Shown one piece after another: positions 34,091-45,966 of a stretch of DNA of 64,000 nt (position 1 is the first letter of the stretch; every line of letters begins with the position of its first letter). The DNA is from Favolaschia claudopus (lineage: Eukaryota; Basidiomycota; Agaricomycetes; Agaricales; Mycenaceae), in assembly GCA_037176885.1 (NCBI GenBank), contig JAWWNJ010000181.1, positions 186,001-250,000 on the forward strand, read 5' to 3'. The translations under genes and the position numbers were made by a program. The notes beneath the pieces were generated by a model. That model had not been told where the DNA came from and searched no databases. It was given only the letters and a program-made list of their open reading frames with translations.

Positions 34091-34669
34091 CTCGCCCTCT
34101 CGGACTGCGGAGGAACGTCTGGGTATCCGAGACTACAAAACAGTGTGCAGCCCACTGTAGTTTTTCACCAAACTCGCTTAGTTTTTCGAACTGAAATTTT
34201 ATTTTCACCGTTTGCCAAAATGCTCTGTTTCGTTTTCGAAATCTGCTGACCTGTGTTTGGTCCCGCGTCCTCGGCTCCACCCTTGCCGAATCAGCTATTC
34301 GTCTCTTTCAGCGCATTCTCTTGCCAGAGAGTGAGTTGGTGAGGCTCCCTGAACCTTTGTGAATACATCAGAGCTCCAATCTGACCTCCAGCAGGGCTCA
34401 AATGCGTGCTTGAGCCCAGTTGTTTACACCGACAAGCTTACGGCAGTTGTGGAGACTTGTGGAGCCGCACGGTGCCGTTGACGGAATCGTCAACAACTGT
34501 CAATTAAAATCGAAAAGGAAAGAAGATCAAAACCCGCATTCTTTTTCTGAAACGGCTGTATGTGAATCACTCTTGGGTTTCTTCGTGGAATTCGGTGTGG
34601 GCTGCTCCTGGTCACATTACGTTCATTGATTGATATCATAACACAAGTGATCCTTATCTTCAAGACTAG

Positions 34670-34677
34670 TATAAATA
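34670..34677 (+). promoter_or_regulatory. Candidate TATA box
   Basis: TATAAATA lies 54 bp upstream of the ATG at 34731, a plausible distance for a fungal RNA polymerase II gene with a short leader. Confidence 0.4.
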
Positions 34678-34730
34678 TAGAGTCGAGAGCTTCAAAGCAG
34701 TCGAGCCCATTCCTCAGTCAATAGGTATTG

Positions 34731-35128
34731 ATGGCCGGAATCTCCTACTCCGATCCCTGCGATCGCTCTTCAATTTCAGTCACTGCATCACCATTTTCTA
34801 CCACACCGGATAGTGGGCAGCCAAGCTTCGAGGATCACGAGATTCAAGACCTAAACAGGGCCTTTGGCAATCTTAATCTTGGTCCCAAAGAACACTTCAA
34901 CAAGGTAATATCTATCAGTCAGAGATATCTTTCCTCGTCTAATACCACATCGATCGCATGATTAGCAATTTGCCGTTAAAGGAGGTGGCCGCGGCTCTCC
35001 GAGCTGTCTGCTGCGACCACGTTGAGAAAACATGTTTAGCAAAATTGCAGGAATTAGAAAAAGAATTTCCGGGGATAACCACAGATACAGTTACAGACAG
35101 ACTGTTTTTGGCGACTGCGTTCGACATA
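34731..35128 (+). pseudogene. Hypothetical gene truncated by a MITE
   Basis: Starts MAGISYSDPCDRSSISVTAS, runs to a good donor at 34905 (AACAAG|GTAATA), and after acceptor 34965 continues with LPLKEVAAALRAVCCDHVEK and FPGITTDTVTDRLFLATAFD. The splice gives the wrong phase by one base, so a frameshift or another splice site is needed. The frame runs directly into the family E MITE at 35129. I do not recognise the protein; the second part looks helical. Confidence 0.45.
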
Positions 35129-35508
35129 CAGTTGCGGCAAGATCAATTTTCTTACCTTTTATGGAAATTCCAATCAAACCCGGCCTTTTCCCCTCAGAAA
35201 GATGTTAGATGGGCAATTAAAGTGCACAGAGGCAGGGAAATATCCCAAATTCAACAGAATATGCAAAAACATTAATCATTTTCCATGCATCTGTCCCACT
35301 GTTTGGACCAAGTTGTGATTCAAAAACAGCCTCTTATGGGTTGAAAATTATGCATAACTGCTCAATTTTTTCGCATTAAGTACAAATATATACTACTCTG
35401 AGCCCTATGTGCAGCTTAACACTCGCTTTCATCTATTTCCAACAGGCAAAAGGTGCAGTTTGATGAGAATTTCCATAAAAGGCAAGAAAATTGATCTTGC
35501 CGCAACTG
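35129..35508. mobile_element. 380-bp TA-flanked MITE (family E)
   Basis: The TIRs are about 40 bp: the left end starts CAGTTGCGGCAAGATCAA and the right end finishes TTGATCTTGCCGCAACTG. TA flanks at 35127-35128 and 35509-35510. A second copy is at 49296-49665. Confidence 0.92.
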
Positions 35509-35510
35509 TA

Positions 35511-36290
35511 CAATCTGAGAATAAGTCAGAGTACTGGAGAGATAGAAATAAAAACGTACCGTTGATCTGATCGATAGAATGGGCCGAAGGTGGGCCCAGC
35601 CCATCTTGAAGAAACTGCGAGTGATGTAAGCGTAGGCGGGTGTGCCACTGAAAGAAGGTGTGCGGGTGGTGTTGTGACTGCGAAGACAAGCGGACGTCGG
35701 CGGTAAAGGCAGGACCAAGACGGGAGGAAGCCAACACCCATATTCATCCTGCATCAGAGAGAGGAGGAAGCAGGAAATAAAACGAAAGAGGAAGGAGAAA
35801 GGCTCACTAGTATCGACGAGGAGCTGCCCATCCTGCCCCGCCGCTGCCGCCGAACTTGACGCCCGCCAGGTAAGGTACGCCCAGAGTGAGTACAGGAACG
35901 ACAGCGGGAAAGGAGGCGGGCGAAGGCGACGACGCGAGTCGGAGACTCGAAGTTGAGGGGTGTCCTGACGCCCTAGTAGTTGCCGCCGCGGTGGATATGA
36001 TGCACATTGTCCGGCCTGGATGGTGTTTTGTATGGGGCGCGTCGCGTTCTCAAATCGACGAAACTATGTCAAGTTACCAGCTTTACAGTCGGCAGAGACG
36101 AGAGAATGGCGAACAGGGAGTGACAGGAGGGAGATGGGGCCAGAGACGCGGAGAGGAGAAGGTGGCGGTCGAGAGCAAGAGGAATTTTCAAACTCCGACG
36201 CTTGCTGGCGTCGTTGATGACGTCGACGCGGACTTGAACAAATTACTGACCATTACTGAGATCAAAAATCATTGATCTTTGGCTAAAAAC
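35511..36290 (-). other. Possible small multi-exon gene (minus strand), unrecognised
   Basis: The minus strand has coding-like pieces: 36007-35810, ending LAGVKFGGSGGAGWAAPRRY, and 35757-35560, with PLPPTSACLRSHNTTRT, separated by a convincing intron (donor GTGAGCC near 35805, acceptor CTGATGCAG near 35752). Joined at these sites the frame meets a stop, so the model is unresolved. Confidence 0.3.
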
Positions 36291-36452
36291 AGGCAAACAA
36301 TCAGACAACTCCGAAATTGAGTTTTCTATTAATAACTCAGCAAGAATTTTTTTTCACAGAAATACCTCCCACCCGGGGTGTACCTCTAATAAAACTATTG
36401 AGATCCAGTGTGGTAGTGGAAAGCGCGAAGAGCATCGCAGAGTTGGTCAATA

Positions 36453-36637
36453 GAGGCTTTGCGGTAGCCACTGGCGGCTAATTTTTCTCACGACCCGCTG
36501 AGCACCTGGGCTCAAGTAAGCCACCCTGAGCAGCTGTTATGAAGGGCATCTCAAGGTGGCTAACTTGGCCCAGTAGCATCCGTAGTCGTTGTGTGGCACG
36601 AGCCGCCAGTTCGTGTGGCGGCTCACCGCAAAGGCTC
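36453..36637. mobile_element. 185-bp TA-flanked foldback (family F)
   Basis: The left end GAGGCTTTGCGGTAGCC pairs with the right end GGCTCACCGCAAAGGCTC; TA flanks at 36451-36452 and 36638-36639. A related copy lies at 58652-58825. Confidence 0.82.
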
Positions 36638-36639
36638 TA

Positions 36640-37545
36640 ATAACCTCGAGTCGAGAGGCGAGACACACGACACGGTCTTGTCAGTTAAAGCCTGCATCAC
36701 ATAGCATGGGTCGTTCGTAGGGATCTACTTATCATTCTGAGTTGCATTAATCAGTATTGCCTCTCAACTTTGAACGGAAAGAGTCTTACTTGAGACGAAG
36801 TCCACCTGCAGCCTAGAAAATACGAGTCCGAGACAGTAAACCTGTGTAAAGTCTGAATCAATGTCAAGTGAACACATACATAGGAATACTTTGACATCCG
36901 CAATATAATCTCAAGTATAATCAACGGAAAGGCATAATCAATCCAATACCAAGCAGTTGATTAAAATAAATGCTCACCACATTTGCATAGTTCAAGTTCA
37001 AATGATCAAATGACGAAAATATTCTAACTGCTTACAGAGTCACCCAGCGGTGTAGAAAAAAAGTCAAGAGCACAAGGAGCAAAAGAGAGGAAGAAATGCA
37101 AACAAGACGACTTCAGTGTTCAATATGAGATAGTTTAGTCAACGGAAATATGAGAAGGCAAAGACTTGAAAAAGCAGAAGTTTCATAGGAGCAGAGTTGC
37201 GGGGAAATAGATTCGTTGGGCAAAGACATCTGTGTGCGAGATAGAAACATATTCAACAGGGTTCTGGTAAGCTGTAAGTAGAACCACTAGCAGACTCGGA
37301 GAGTCTTGGAAGTACAAAATTGAGGTTGTCGGCCGCCTTCACTCTGTGCTGAATAGCGCACAAATCGAACTTGAGACATGTCAAAGGTAATATATTCTTT
37401 GAAGTAGATTAGGAAATGTACCTGCGCAGAAGTTAGTCCCTTTCAATTCAATCCAATATAAGCATAGCTGAGAAAGAGTATACTTCATCAATGTTAACTT
37501 CCCTGCGCGAGAAATTGTTAGAAGTAATGATGAGCCCTGCAAGAA
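36640..37545. other. No recognised gene; AACGGAA-containing sequence
   Basis: AT-rich unassigned DNA with recurring AACGGAA (36772, 36924, 37141). It might be LTR-derived like 31732-32116, but no structure was demonstrated. Confidence 0.35.
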
Positions 37546-37549
37546 CATA

Positions 37550-38248
37550 CACTAACTCGGCAAAAAAAAATGTCCGATGGGTTTTTTGTCCGTATTGCGG
37601 TGTTAATACCTGTATTCGAGAGCAAACAACTTCTGAGCGTGCACAAGATATTGAGACCGATTGGTATGCTACCTCGCCGCCGTGAAATCCCTTGATTCGC
37701 CATCAAATGAGCAGAATTCCCAAATAGCCAGATTTTCAATTTGAGTAGGGATTTTTTCTGACAAAATCTGAGTGCGCAAAATGAAAGAAGACCCAAATAC
37801 AAGTACTTTCACAAGTCAAACCTTATGAAAATATTCAGCCGTTGAAGCGCTATAGGCTCGACAAAACTGCCATTTTGGGCATATTTCGGCAAATTCCGGT
37901 CAACTCGGTCGAAAATGGTCACTTTGCGAGGGCTATAGCGCCTGTTTGCCTGTATATTTTTCCACAGTTTAAATTGGCGCATAGCTCGCTGGACCTCAGG
38001 CTACAACATGAGCAGATCAGCTCCCCGCACCAAAAGAATTTGACTGACTTGTAAAGTCGGCCGATATCAAAATTCCCATGTTTGCGCTCGGCGTGATGGC
38101 GTATCAAAAATTTGCCCAAAACCAAACCCAAGGAATAAGGCATCTGGATCCTATGAACACAACTACAAGTTGTTTGAAGTCAAAGTGGGCAGTAATCATC
38201 GAAATACAGGCCAGAAATCAATCGGACATTTTTTTTGCCGAGTTAGTG
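37550..38248. mobile_element. 699-bp TA-flanked MITE (family G)
   Basis: Left CACTAACTCGGCAAAAAA and right TTTTTTGCCGAGTTAGTG form TIRs of about 45 bp with a 1-bp A-run difference. TA flanks at 37548-37549 and 38249-38250. Single copy in this window. Confidence 0.9.
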
Positions 38249-38249
38249 T

Positions 38250-39126
38250 ACATTTCTACATCCCAGCCTTACACAAGAGGTTTCTGTGTCTTATGACAAG
38301 CAGAAATGAACAAAAAAAAAGGTTGAGGGCAGAGCAAGCATAAATCAGCCTACCGAAAGTCATTCGCTTAGCTGTGATGGAGTCAATTAGGTTGTTGAAA
38401 AATTAAAGAAGGTCTAGCTAAAGTACTGATTAACGTACAGGGATAACAGAGACATGAATGTAGTGTGAATTCTATCATCTTGGTATTTTATGAGTGGTTT
38501 TGTGAATAAAGAAGGGCAAAAAGGGGAAGATTTGGCCCATGGGGACATATCTGAGGTGAAGAGCCAGGTTACTAAAGATTCCGGCCCTCTGACTTTCATA
38601 ATTGAATTGTTTTGGTGCAGTCCCAGACTATCCGAGTGCTCCTAGTGAGTGTAGGATTGAGAGTGAAGTCAAGTCAGCCCACGAATGTCATTAAAGAGTT
38701 TTGGCTGAACTTGATGTTTTTGGACTGAAATTGCTCCCGCCAGGGCAATGCAGGTAGCCGAGCTGAGGGCTTGGCCCATGTTCCGCCACGCTTCAGCAGA
38801 ATCAACGGAGCCTGCCGGACACTGCCATTGAATCCCTTAATGCTGCAGGCCTTTGGCAGCTGCCCAACCTGCCGAACCTGCCGAACGTAGCCGAGAAGGG
38901 TGACGTAATCCAAGGTAAGGCTAGCCGCTTAATTAAGGGTTAAGATGGATCCAGCCTCATGTTAACCCTTAGCATTAACTTGAAATTAAGGGTTAATTCA
39001 TTCTAAGGCTTAACCCTTAGGAGGAACACTGGTTTCAAGCAAGGACTCATTTCATCACTTCATACAATAACTAGGCGCTTCTAAGCACCGCCGGGATTGT
39101 GTTCTGACGGCGGCCGGACTAACTAA
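38250..39126. other. No recognised gene; AT-rich inverted repeat
   Basis: Mostly unassigned. TTAACCCTTAGCATTAAC to TAAGGGTTAA (38961-38995) is a short inverted repeat similar to that at 20062-20153. The sequence near 39111 (GGCCGGACTAACTAATTGG) repeats a motif found near 19708. Confidence 0.4.
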
Positions 39127-39159
39127 TTGGCCCTACCTTTTGTTTTGGTCCGAGGGTCA

Positions 39160-39618
39160 AACGGTTCAAACGGTTCCTCCAGGGGGGAGAATTCTGAGGC
39201 GTATGTAGACTCCAGAGGGCAAGAACTGTGTGCCGATGGAATGCCGCGTGTGATACAGTATCTGATTGACAGCGGATCCGGCAATTACGGATCGTCTTTT
39301 GTGTGCGCCCACCTCAATGCCCGACCACGACAAGTCGACATTGGCGCGAGCCCGGAGCAACAACGACGCAACGAACCAATCGGCCAAGCAGCCAAGCTAT
39401 ATAATCTTGAAAGTACGTCCCAGCTATGTGTATTCTTTTTCCAATGAGGATCCGCGACGATATGAAGCATAACTAACCATGCAGAACGACGTACATGGGC
39501 CCTACATGAACCGTATTCAAAACTTCCAAAATCTCCTCCGAGTGGCGAGTTCTTGCGTAATTTCGTGCGCTTCAATCCGAAAGGTGGGCGGGGTGCGTTG
39601 CTGGGAAGTCTATCTTGA
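39160..39618 (+). CDS. Hypothetical two-exon gene
   Basis: Exon 1 (open from at least 39160, ending 39412) includes ELCADGMPRVIQYLIDSGSG and PIGQAAKLYNLE; a 72-bp GT-AG intron (39413-39484) joins in phase to exon 2, which reads RRTWALHEPYSKLPKSPP and FVRFNPKGGRGALLGSLS before TGA at 39616-39618. The clean splice suggests a real or recently real gene. I know no matching family and the 5' end is not determined. Confidence 0.45.
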
Positions 39619-39899
39619 AAGACTACCAAGGATACTATTCATAATATGGCGAGAAAGACGGTAGGGGGAGAGAGAGCCTCAGAGAAACGAGTTCCAGGGT
39701 CCTGCACAGCCACGCTGAGAATTTTTTACGTTTTCCGCATAGTTTCTAAAAGCGCCGTAAGACCCTTAACTGCAACACTGGTCACAGTCACAGTATATCA
39801 ATGTACGACGTACGTGGTCTATTGTGTCATCGGCCGCTTGCCGAACGCGTCCGAGTGGCTGTACCAGGTCACGCACACGGCGTGTCTTAGCACTTAATT

Positions 39900-40295
39900 G
39901 AAGAGTGAAGATCACTTCACTTCAAAATCATAAAATAGAAATTTTTACGATACCCAAGTATGAGATTCGTGGCAAACATGATACTTATAGGCAAACACTA
40001 AAGGTATGTAAATAGGAAACAAGAATGGACTACATAAAGTAAACAAATATTATTATTTTATATTTATCTGTTAATTTGTGTTGGCTGCCGGCAGTAGCTA
40101 AGTTGCACGAGCATCTCAATTTGCGGAGGGAAAAAACGGCAATTTCGGTTATTTTTAAGTAGTAGCCGAGCATCGGAACGGGACCAGTGACCGTGACCCT
40201 TGGCGTCATAGAGCCGACCTTGACTTGTTCCGTGCCGACTGCTTCATTTTCGTTTCTGAACCTGCTGCCGACGGGCACCACCGGCCATCTATCGG
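39900..40295. other. AT-rich spacer, no recognised gene
   Basis: Includes AT-rich DNA at 39920-40080 and no supported frame. Confidence 0.4.
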
Positions 40296-40301
40296 CTATT
40301 C

Positions 40302-40309
40302 TATATATA
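40302..40309 (+). promoter_or_regulatory. Candidate TATA box
   Basis: TATATATA lies 69 bp upstream of the ATG at 40378. Confidence 0.35.
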
Positions 40310-40377
40310 GTCGTTTTCGTTTTCGTTTCTAGTATATACTCCGATGGGAGGATCTGCGTCGGCAATTATTTGTTTAT

Positions 40378-40767
40378 ATGAAAGGCCTCGACATTCCGGC
40401 TTTACCTCCCCCTCCCCCAAGACAGAAGCGGCCAGCCCCCACTTCTCAGTCGTTATCTGGGCCAGTTGCATCGTCTACACGGCCTCCTGCACTTCCGATA
40501 ACCCCTAGCTCCCCTCCTAATGCAGGAAATTCTCGGAAACGATCTTCTACCTCTCGAGATCTATCAGCCGCTGAAGCCCCACCACCTGCCACTCGTGTTA
40601 GCCTAAACGCTTCATCACCGGCGTTGTACGCCCCTAGCCACACCATCCCTTCGCCCTCGAGCTTTCATGGCTCCCAGATAGCTCGTCCTCAACTATCGTT
40701 AGCTCCCATTTCTTGTTTTCTGTTGGTCTGGTGGCTACTGTACTATGGGCGGTATAGTGTCTCATAA
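40378..40767 (+). CDS. Hypothetical Pro/Ser-rich protein, 129 aa
   Basis: Begins MKGLDIPALPPPPPRQKRP; low-complexity Pro/Ser/Ala, ending in a hydrophobic ISCFLLVWWLLYYGRYSVS that could be a membrane segment or intron readthrough. It could equally be the first exon of a larger gene. No family is recognised. Confidence 0.35.
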   Translation: MKGLDIPALPPPPPRQKRPAPTSQSLSGPVASSTRPPALPITPSSPPNAGNSRKRSSTSRDLSAAEAPPPATRVSLNASSPALYAPSHTIPSPSSFHGSQIARPQLSLAPISCFLLVWWLLYYGRYSVS

Positions 40768-41213
40768 TTACCCGTTCCAAAAACACAATGAAGCTAGCAG
40801 AAAAATCTCAATTCATAGGTAAATGTTTCCGGTAAAAATCACAATCCGCCTACGATGCTAAAAAAACGCAATGTGAACTTAGTAACTTCAGGAACAGGTC
40901 GGCAGAGCTTCGGCACAGCGGCGATCTGATGTACTACTGATGTTTGCTTCTATGCTTCGACTGTGCACCAGGGTCAATTCGGAAGTATATGAGGCAAATT
41001 TTCAGTAGGCTTAAGTGCGAACAGAAGTCTGTTTGTGTGCTAAACATACATGAAACTTGCAAACTTCCCTAATCAGAACGATTTCCCCCGCTGTGCACTC
41101 AGGTTTAGAGTCCAATTTTGCTGCGGGACAAGTGTCAGACTCTCCAATATATGGTGCAATTTATCAGGCTGGGGCATCCTTGGACTTTGACTGTCTGTCG
41201 GATGTGCGTATAT

Positions 41214-41350
41214 GGGCTGATCAGGCCGTCAGCTCGGAGGGGCTGATAACTGGCAGAAAGAGCCGATAACCCCTTATCAGCTCGTCAGTCTGACGGCGAG
41301 TTATCTGTACTGACCGGTGCTGATACGCGCTGATCAGCTAGCGCTCGCCC
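41214..41350. repeat. Short GC-rich foldback with CTGATCAG ends
   Basis: GCTGATCAG recurs as 41216-41224 and GCTGATCAGC at 41330, with internal GGGGCTGATAAC/GTTATCTG-like complements. It resembles a tiny foldback element, but no flanking duplication was found. Confidence 0.4.
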
Positions 41351-41499
41351 CAATCAACAAAACTGTTTCACCCTTCAATCGAAGGGGCTATACTATTACT
41401 TACGACTCTACTTTATAGATTCGGTTAGTAATAGTTGATTTCTTATCTTATACAATCAGTCGCAAGTACAATTGATCTATTCAGAATTAGAATATTTAC

Positions 41500-41803
41500 C
41501 TGTGGACTGAGCTTGCTCTTCACTACGATGCATATCGGCATAAAATGCCGTGCCAGATGGTGCCGAACCGGAGGTGCTAGCGGGATTGGTTGGCACGGGT
41601 TGATTGGTGTTGTATGGAGCAAAAAAAGCAGCAGGGGGTTGGGCCGAGGTACTCGCAGTGCCGGTGGGAGCTTGAGAAGGTGCGACAGAGAGTGGTACAT
41701 TTTTTCTTGGTCTCCCTCTCTTTTTCGGCACTGATTCGGTTACTTCTTTCTTCTTACATACGGCCAGAGCCATAGCGGAAACCGCCGGAGGGCATCGAAG
41801 CAA
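41500..41803 (-). CDS. AT-hook protein, N-terminal exon
   Basis: The frame encodes KKRGRPRKN, a canonical AT-hook that binds the minor groove of AT-rich DNA, followed by a Pro/Ala/Ser/Thr-rich stretch. The exon appears to end at a good donor (CCACAG|GTAAAT, 41500/41499); no continuation is recognisable downstream, so this may be a fragment. The likely start is Met at 41803 or the internal Met of MALAVCKKK. Confidence 0.5.
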
Positions 41804-41996
41804 AGAAAGGAAGAAGGCGGTGTCAAAGGATCACTCGGAACAGATCGCATCTGTCAATCAGTGCAGACCTATGTACATAGGCATCCACAGACCCGCAGGC
41901 TAGCACCTTACTGACCGTTTAATTAAGGATTGCTTTAACACGATTACGTGTGCCATTATAGGGTTACAGACAATGAAGTAAGTACTGGACGATTGC

Positions 41997-42449
41997 TAGA
42001 CTCGTGACCAGTCTACTACGCGAGGCCGACAATTGTGGCAAGCACGTCGGGCGTAGTAGACTGGTAACTCTCGGGACACGCCAAAGGGCTGTCGCGGAGT
42101 TTGAAATATTTGGCTGGGTGCCATCAATAAGGTCCTTTTCCCCCAAACATGTTGCATTTAAGCGCAAAAAAATTACCCACGGCATCTTGAGGTGATGCTA
42201 CTATATGTATATGTATTTAGCTGAGGTGTTTCGTGGCAAAGGAAAGAGCAATTGGCAGCCGGGCCATTGGTGAGTCACATAGTGTCACACTGTTCGACAG
42301 GTTACATCAATCGGCCGCTGACCGGCACCCAGCCAAATATTTCAAACTCCGCGACAGCCCTTTGGCGTGTCCCGAGAGTTACCAGTCTGCTACGCCCGAC
42401 GTGCTCGCCACATTTGTCGGCCTTGCGTAGCAGACTGGTAACGAGTCTA
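41997..42449. mobile_element. 453-bp foldback element with 9-bp TSD (Mutator-like)
   Basis: The arms are about 130 bp: 41997-42123 against 42329-42449 inverted, with TAGACTCGTGACCAGTCT at the left end and GGTAACGAGTCTA at the right. The 9-bp duplication GACGATTGC flanks both sides (41988-41996, 42450-42458), as for Mutator-type insertions. Each arm also holds a smaller inverted pair (CCAGTCTACTACGC / GCGTAGTAGACTGG). No transposase. Confidence 0.9.
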
Positions 42450-42459
42450 GACGATTGCG

Positions 42460-43560
42460 TTTTCAGTGCTATGCGTTCCAGTGCTTGGCAAAATATGTGT
42501 ACCTTCAAATACCTCAAAGATGCTTCCGAATGAGGCAAGTGTCAGGCCAACAATATCTTTCTCCAGGCTGTCTGTGAGCCTTGAAACTGATACAGAGCAT
42601 TCGTGCAGTGAATGGCCGGTCATTGTGGGTGACACCGAGCAGATTGATGGATGGATTTGCGGGCTGTACTTGGTTGACATTTACATTAACTCACAAAGAG
42701 CATATTGGTTCCACGTTGGAGCAGGAAAACTAAGTAACAGCAAAGAAGTATTAGGATTCAGACAGACACGGCCCGGCGTAGTTCGATGATTTGTTGAGAA
42801 AATTGAACGACACCCATTTCAGATGAACCTGAACGCAGTGCGTAGATAGAGGAACGGCGTAGTTGGATAATTTGTTGTAAAGACACAGTTATCTGCAGTG
42901 AGCTCGGTGCAAGTTGAGACATCTGTCGTACATCGTGTTGGGAGATATATCGTGATGGCAGAGTCCACGCAGACAAACCTTCTCAAGACAGCTGTAAATA
43001 AACGCTGAAAGCTCGGCTGTCACTGTACTGGCCCATGTTTGCTGCGTCCAGTGGACCTCTATTTTGGAAGAAGCCAACTGCCTCGGAGATGGGAAAAGCT
43101 AGACCTTGCTTGTTACTACTGTGACGTTGGTGTGGACATCGGACATTCACAAGCCTTTCGAAAATGTGCCGCTCCATCTTCGCCTAATAGGCTCTCGGGC
43201 CCAAGAACTCCTTCGAGCACCTCCGCTACCGAAGTGCCCTCCCAATATCTGGTTGTACCCTGATGAAGCATCAGGCAATCTCTGGTAAGATATGCAGTGG
43301 CTACTTGACTTATGGTATTTTTAAAAAATTCTTGGAATTGCTCAGCGTTGATGCTCATCCAGCCCTGCTAGGTCTGTTCCACAAGGCTAGAGTTTAGCAA
43401 AAGATTCTTGAGTGAAGGAAGAAGCTAGCGAGTTGTTGTCAATCAATGCAATCACGACATCTTCGAAGTCCCACCCGCGGCAAAAGAAATGTCAGGACAT
43501 CCTCTTCCATCGGGAGAGGAATGCGCTGGTAGAGTGATCAGGGGCTACTAGGTAGCAAAC
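42460..43560 (-). other. Possible multi-exon gene (minus strand), unrecognised
   Basis: Minus-strand frames with coding character include MSINAEQFQEFFKN (from 43358), SSKIEVHWTQQTWASTVTAE (near 43060) and SVSVSRLTDSLEKDIVGL (near 42590). Short direct repeats encode IIQLRR/IIELRR (42790 and 42870). A consistent splice model could not be built. Confidence 0.3.
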
Positions 43561-44240
43561 AGACGATATAAAAGTTGTTAACGGCTGACCGGCGACCGGT
43601 ACTTTGCTGAAAAGGGGGAAATTGCCCACATTACACAGCCGCGACGGTTTCGAGGCTCACAATGCTTCGGGGTGTCATCATTCAGAGTAACCGCTCTATG
43701 TGTATGCCAGAGGCTAATTTTGAGGGGGGAGAAGCCTCCGAGAGTACTTATCATCCCCAATTGGAAAGGCGATTCCTTGCAACGTTTTAACACCACAATT
43801 GAAAAGAAGCCCATATGAAAAACGAAAGCCCTCTTGAGTGTCAGTCGTTGACTTTTATGCATGGTGATTGCCAGTGGCGAGAGGTTGTTTGTTCTTCAGC
43901 CAGCACTATTGAAACCCAAGTCGATGCATCAGGAAAAGCCGAAACTAATAGTCCGCCATAGACACTTAGAGTGACGTTATAGTCGTTATAGTCGACTCAC
44001 AATCCTTCGGAGTGTGAATAGAGCTACAATAGAGTCATTGAGATCTTTCACACCTTCCTTTTTTCCGCGCCATTTTTGGTTTCATCTTGGAGTCACTTCT
44101 GGAGGAGGCGGCCGATGTCGGGGCTTCATTCGATGAGAATGTACCCGACGTCTTGACAGCAGAGGCCGAGCTTTAGGAAGGAAGCTTGCCGGGTGTTGAT
44201 TAGCACGCGCTCAGCGTTGCTAGGATCCCTCGGATCCGTG
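43560..44240. other. No recognised gene
   Basis: No supported frame; a GTTATAGTCGTTATAGTCG direct repeat lies at 43975-43997. Confidence 0.35.
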
Positions 44241-44265
44241 CCTCGGATTTGGACGATCATTTTGC

Positions 44266-45171
44266 TTGGACAAGGTTGATGAGGACGGAAAAGATGAGGA
44301 GATCAAGGAGGAACCACTCACAGGAAGTGATTCCGAGGTAGGCGAAGATATCGTTGCCTCCTCGGAGGACTCGGAAATTGATTCCACTCACGAACTCCGC
44401 TCCAGTCACAGTGCGGATTGGGATGATTATGCACAAGAATTTATTATCCCTCGCACGAGAGTGAAGAAGGAATATCGGTGGAGCATTTCTAAGAAGCTAG
44501 ATACTGAATATAAGTTTCTTCCTACTTGGTTTGACTTGAGCGACGATGAGGATCAATTCGGTCCTATTCCGGCAGAATGGCTCAAGGAGGCAGGCGGGGA
44601 ATTGCAGGATGCAATTTATGAATCGTTTTCGGAGGGCGACAGGAGGACAATGAACTGCGCCAATAGCATGGCGGTGATTGTCGAAGTTCCGCAAGTCCAA
44701 AGGAAAAGATATCGACACCAGCGAACTGGATTTACGAAGTATTTGCGGGAAATTCATGTGAATGCTGATAAGCAGGAGGGCGCATCAAAGAAAGCCAGGG
44801 CCAAGAAATCGTCCAAAGCAGAAGGATGAAAAGACGAGGTTTATGCGCCCCTCAGATGATAGCTCCTCCAGTTCTGGGAGTTCGAGTTCGCCGTCGAGTT
44901 CGAATGGATCGAAGTCGAGCGATTCGGACAGTGACTCTAAAGAGGCGGCTAAGCTCAAGGAGATGAAGAGAATGAGGAAAGCCATGGCTGAGATTAAATC
45001 GAAGGGCCCTTTCGTGTGGGATGGAAAGCCAGAGATGGATACCTTCGATAAATGGACGTTTGAGGTTGACAATTGGGTCGAACTCACTGGATCGACTGAT
45101 AAACTGGCCATGAAATTAATTGTTAATTTTATGGACGGGACGGCAAGCAAGTTCTTGGTATCATCGTGCTA
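44266..45171 (+). pseudogene. Ty3/Gypsy-type gag fragment
   Basis: The first frame (to 44829) is acidic then mixed, with VKKEYRWSISKKLDTEY and TWFDLSDDEDQFGPIP. The second frame, overlapping from about 44762, has a Ser-rich run and the gag core GPFVWDGKPEMDTFDKWTF followed by VELTGSTDKLAMKLIVNFM. Basidiomycete Gypsy gags carry this core, and the Gypsy copy at 24.4 kb has the following block. The frame change near 44820 and a stop straight after the core (45169-45171) make it a truncated remnant with no knuckle or pol. Confidence 0.7.
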
Positions 45172-45174
45172 AGC

Positions 45175-45960
45175 ACGCTGGCTTCCATTCTTTTAGATTA
45201 TGCGCCGTGGACTCCAGACAAGGCCGTGTACTATGTCATAATGGTTCTTAAACCTCGCTGAACCATTTAGGACGTTCGAGGTATTTGTTTACAGTGCGGA
45301 ATGACCTTATCCACATTATGTAGTCCCCCCCCAGACCCCCCTCCTTTGGCCTGACGGCATGTCTGAGGGACTTAATTAAGTATTTCCATTGTATTGTGCT
45401 ATTTATTCTCAAAATTCAATTCATGTAGCGCGGGGGAGACCCCCGCGGACCCCCCCTGACGCTCGCCGCTAGGCCCACTGCGTGGTGCTCCCGCTCGCCG
45501 CGGAGGCCGACTGCGTCGAGCTAGATAATTATTTTAAAGCGTCGGGGCGGGTTTTCTGAGCTTATTCCGAGTCGATTGCGCTATGTCCGAGGTTTTTCCC
45601 ATCAATTTTGAGGTTACTGTACCATTTCGACCAATTTTTCAGGTCACAGGTCACAGCCGGTTTCATTTGATGTGTGCAAAAATCGCCTTAATTCAAAACA
45701 AAATTTTTCGGGCATCTCGGACTGAGAAATTACATAAGTTTGATGAATCTTTGGTCGAAATGGTACAGTACGGCGGCTATCATTTCATGATTTTTCGTTT
45801 TTTTTGACAATCGGCTCGTGCAAAACTGCTCTTTGGATGCTTAGCGACAGTTTTACACAAAAATCTAGACATCTGGGGGTATGTCACACCTTCCATAAAG
45901 GGAAGATCAAAGTCGTCGATTTTGCGTGTCCGGCACTGTATGTACATTTGAGCTGCAGCC
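45175..45960. other. No recognised gene; CCCCC-rich patches
   Basis: Contains two C-rich runs (45327-45345, 45436-45462) and unassigned frames. Confidence 0.35.
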
Positions 45961-45966
45961 TATATG

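Noticed and set aside
31736..37545. Gypsy integrase or 3' LTR downstream of the pol frame
   Set aside because: Both strands were read for HHCC and DDE integrase motifs and for a repeat of the 23.6-24.3 kb sequence; neither was found.
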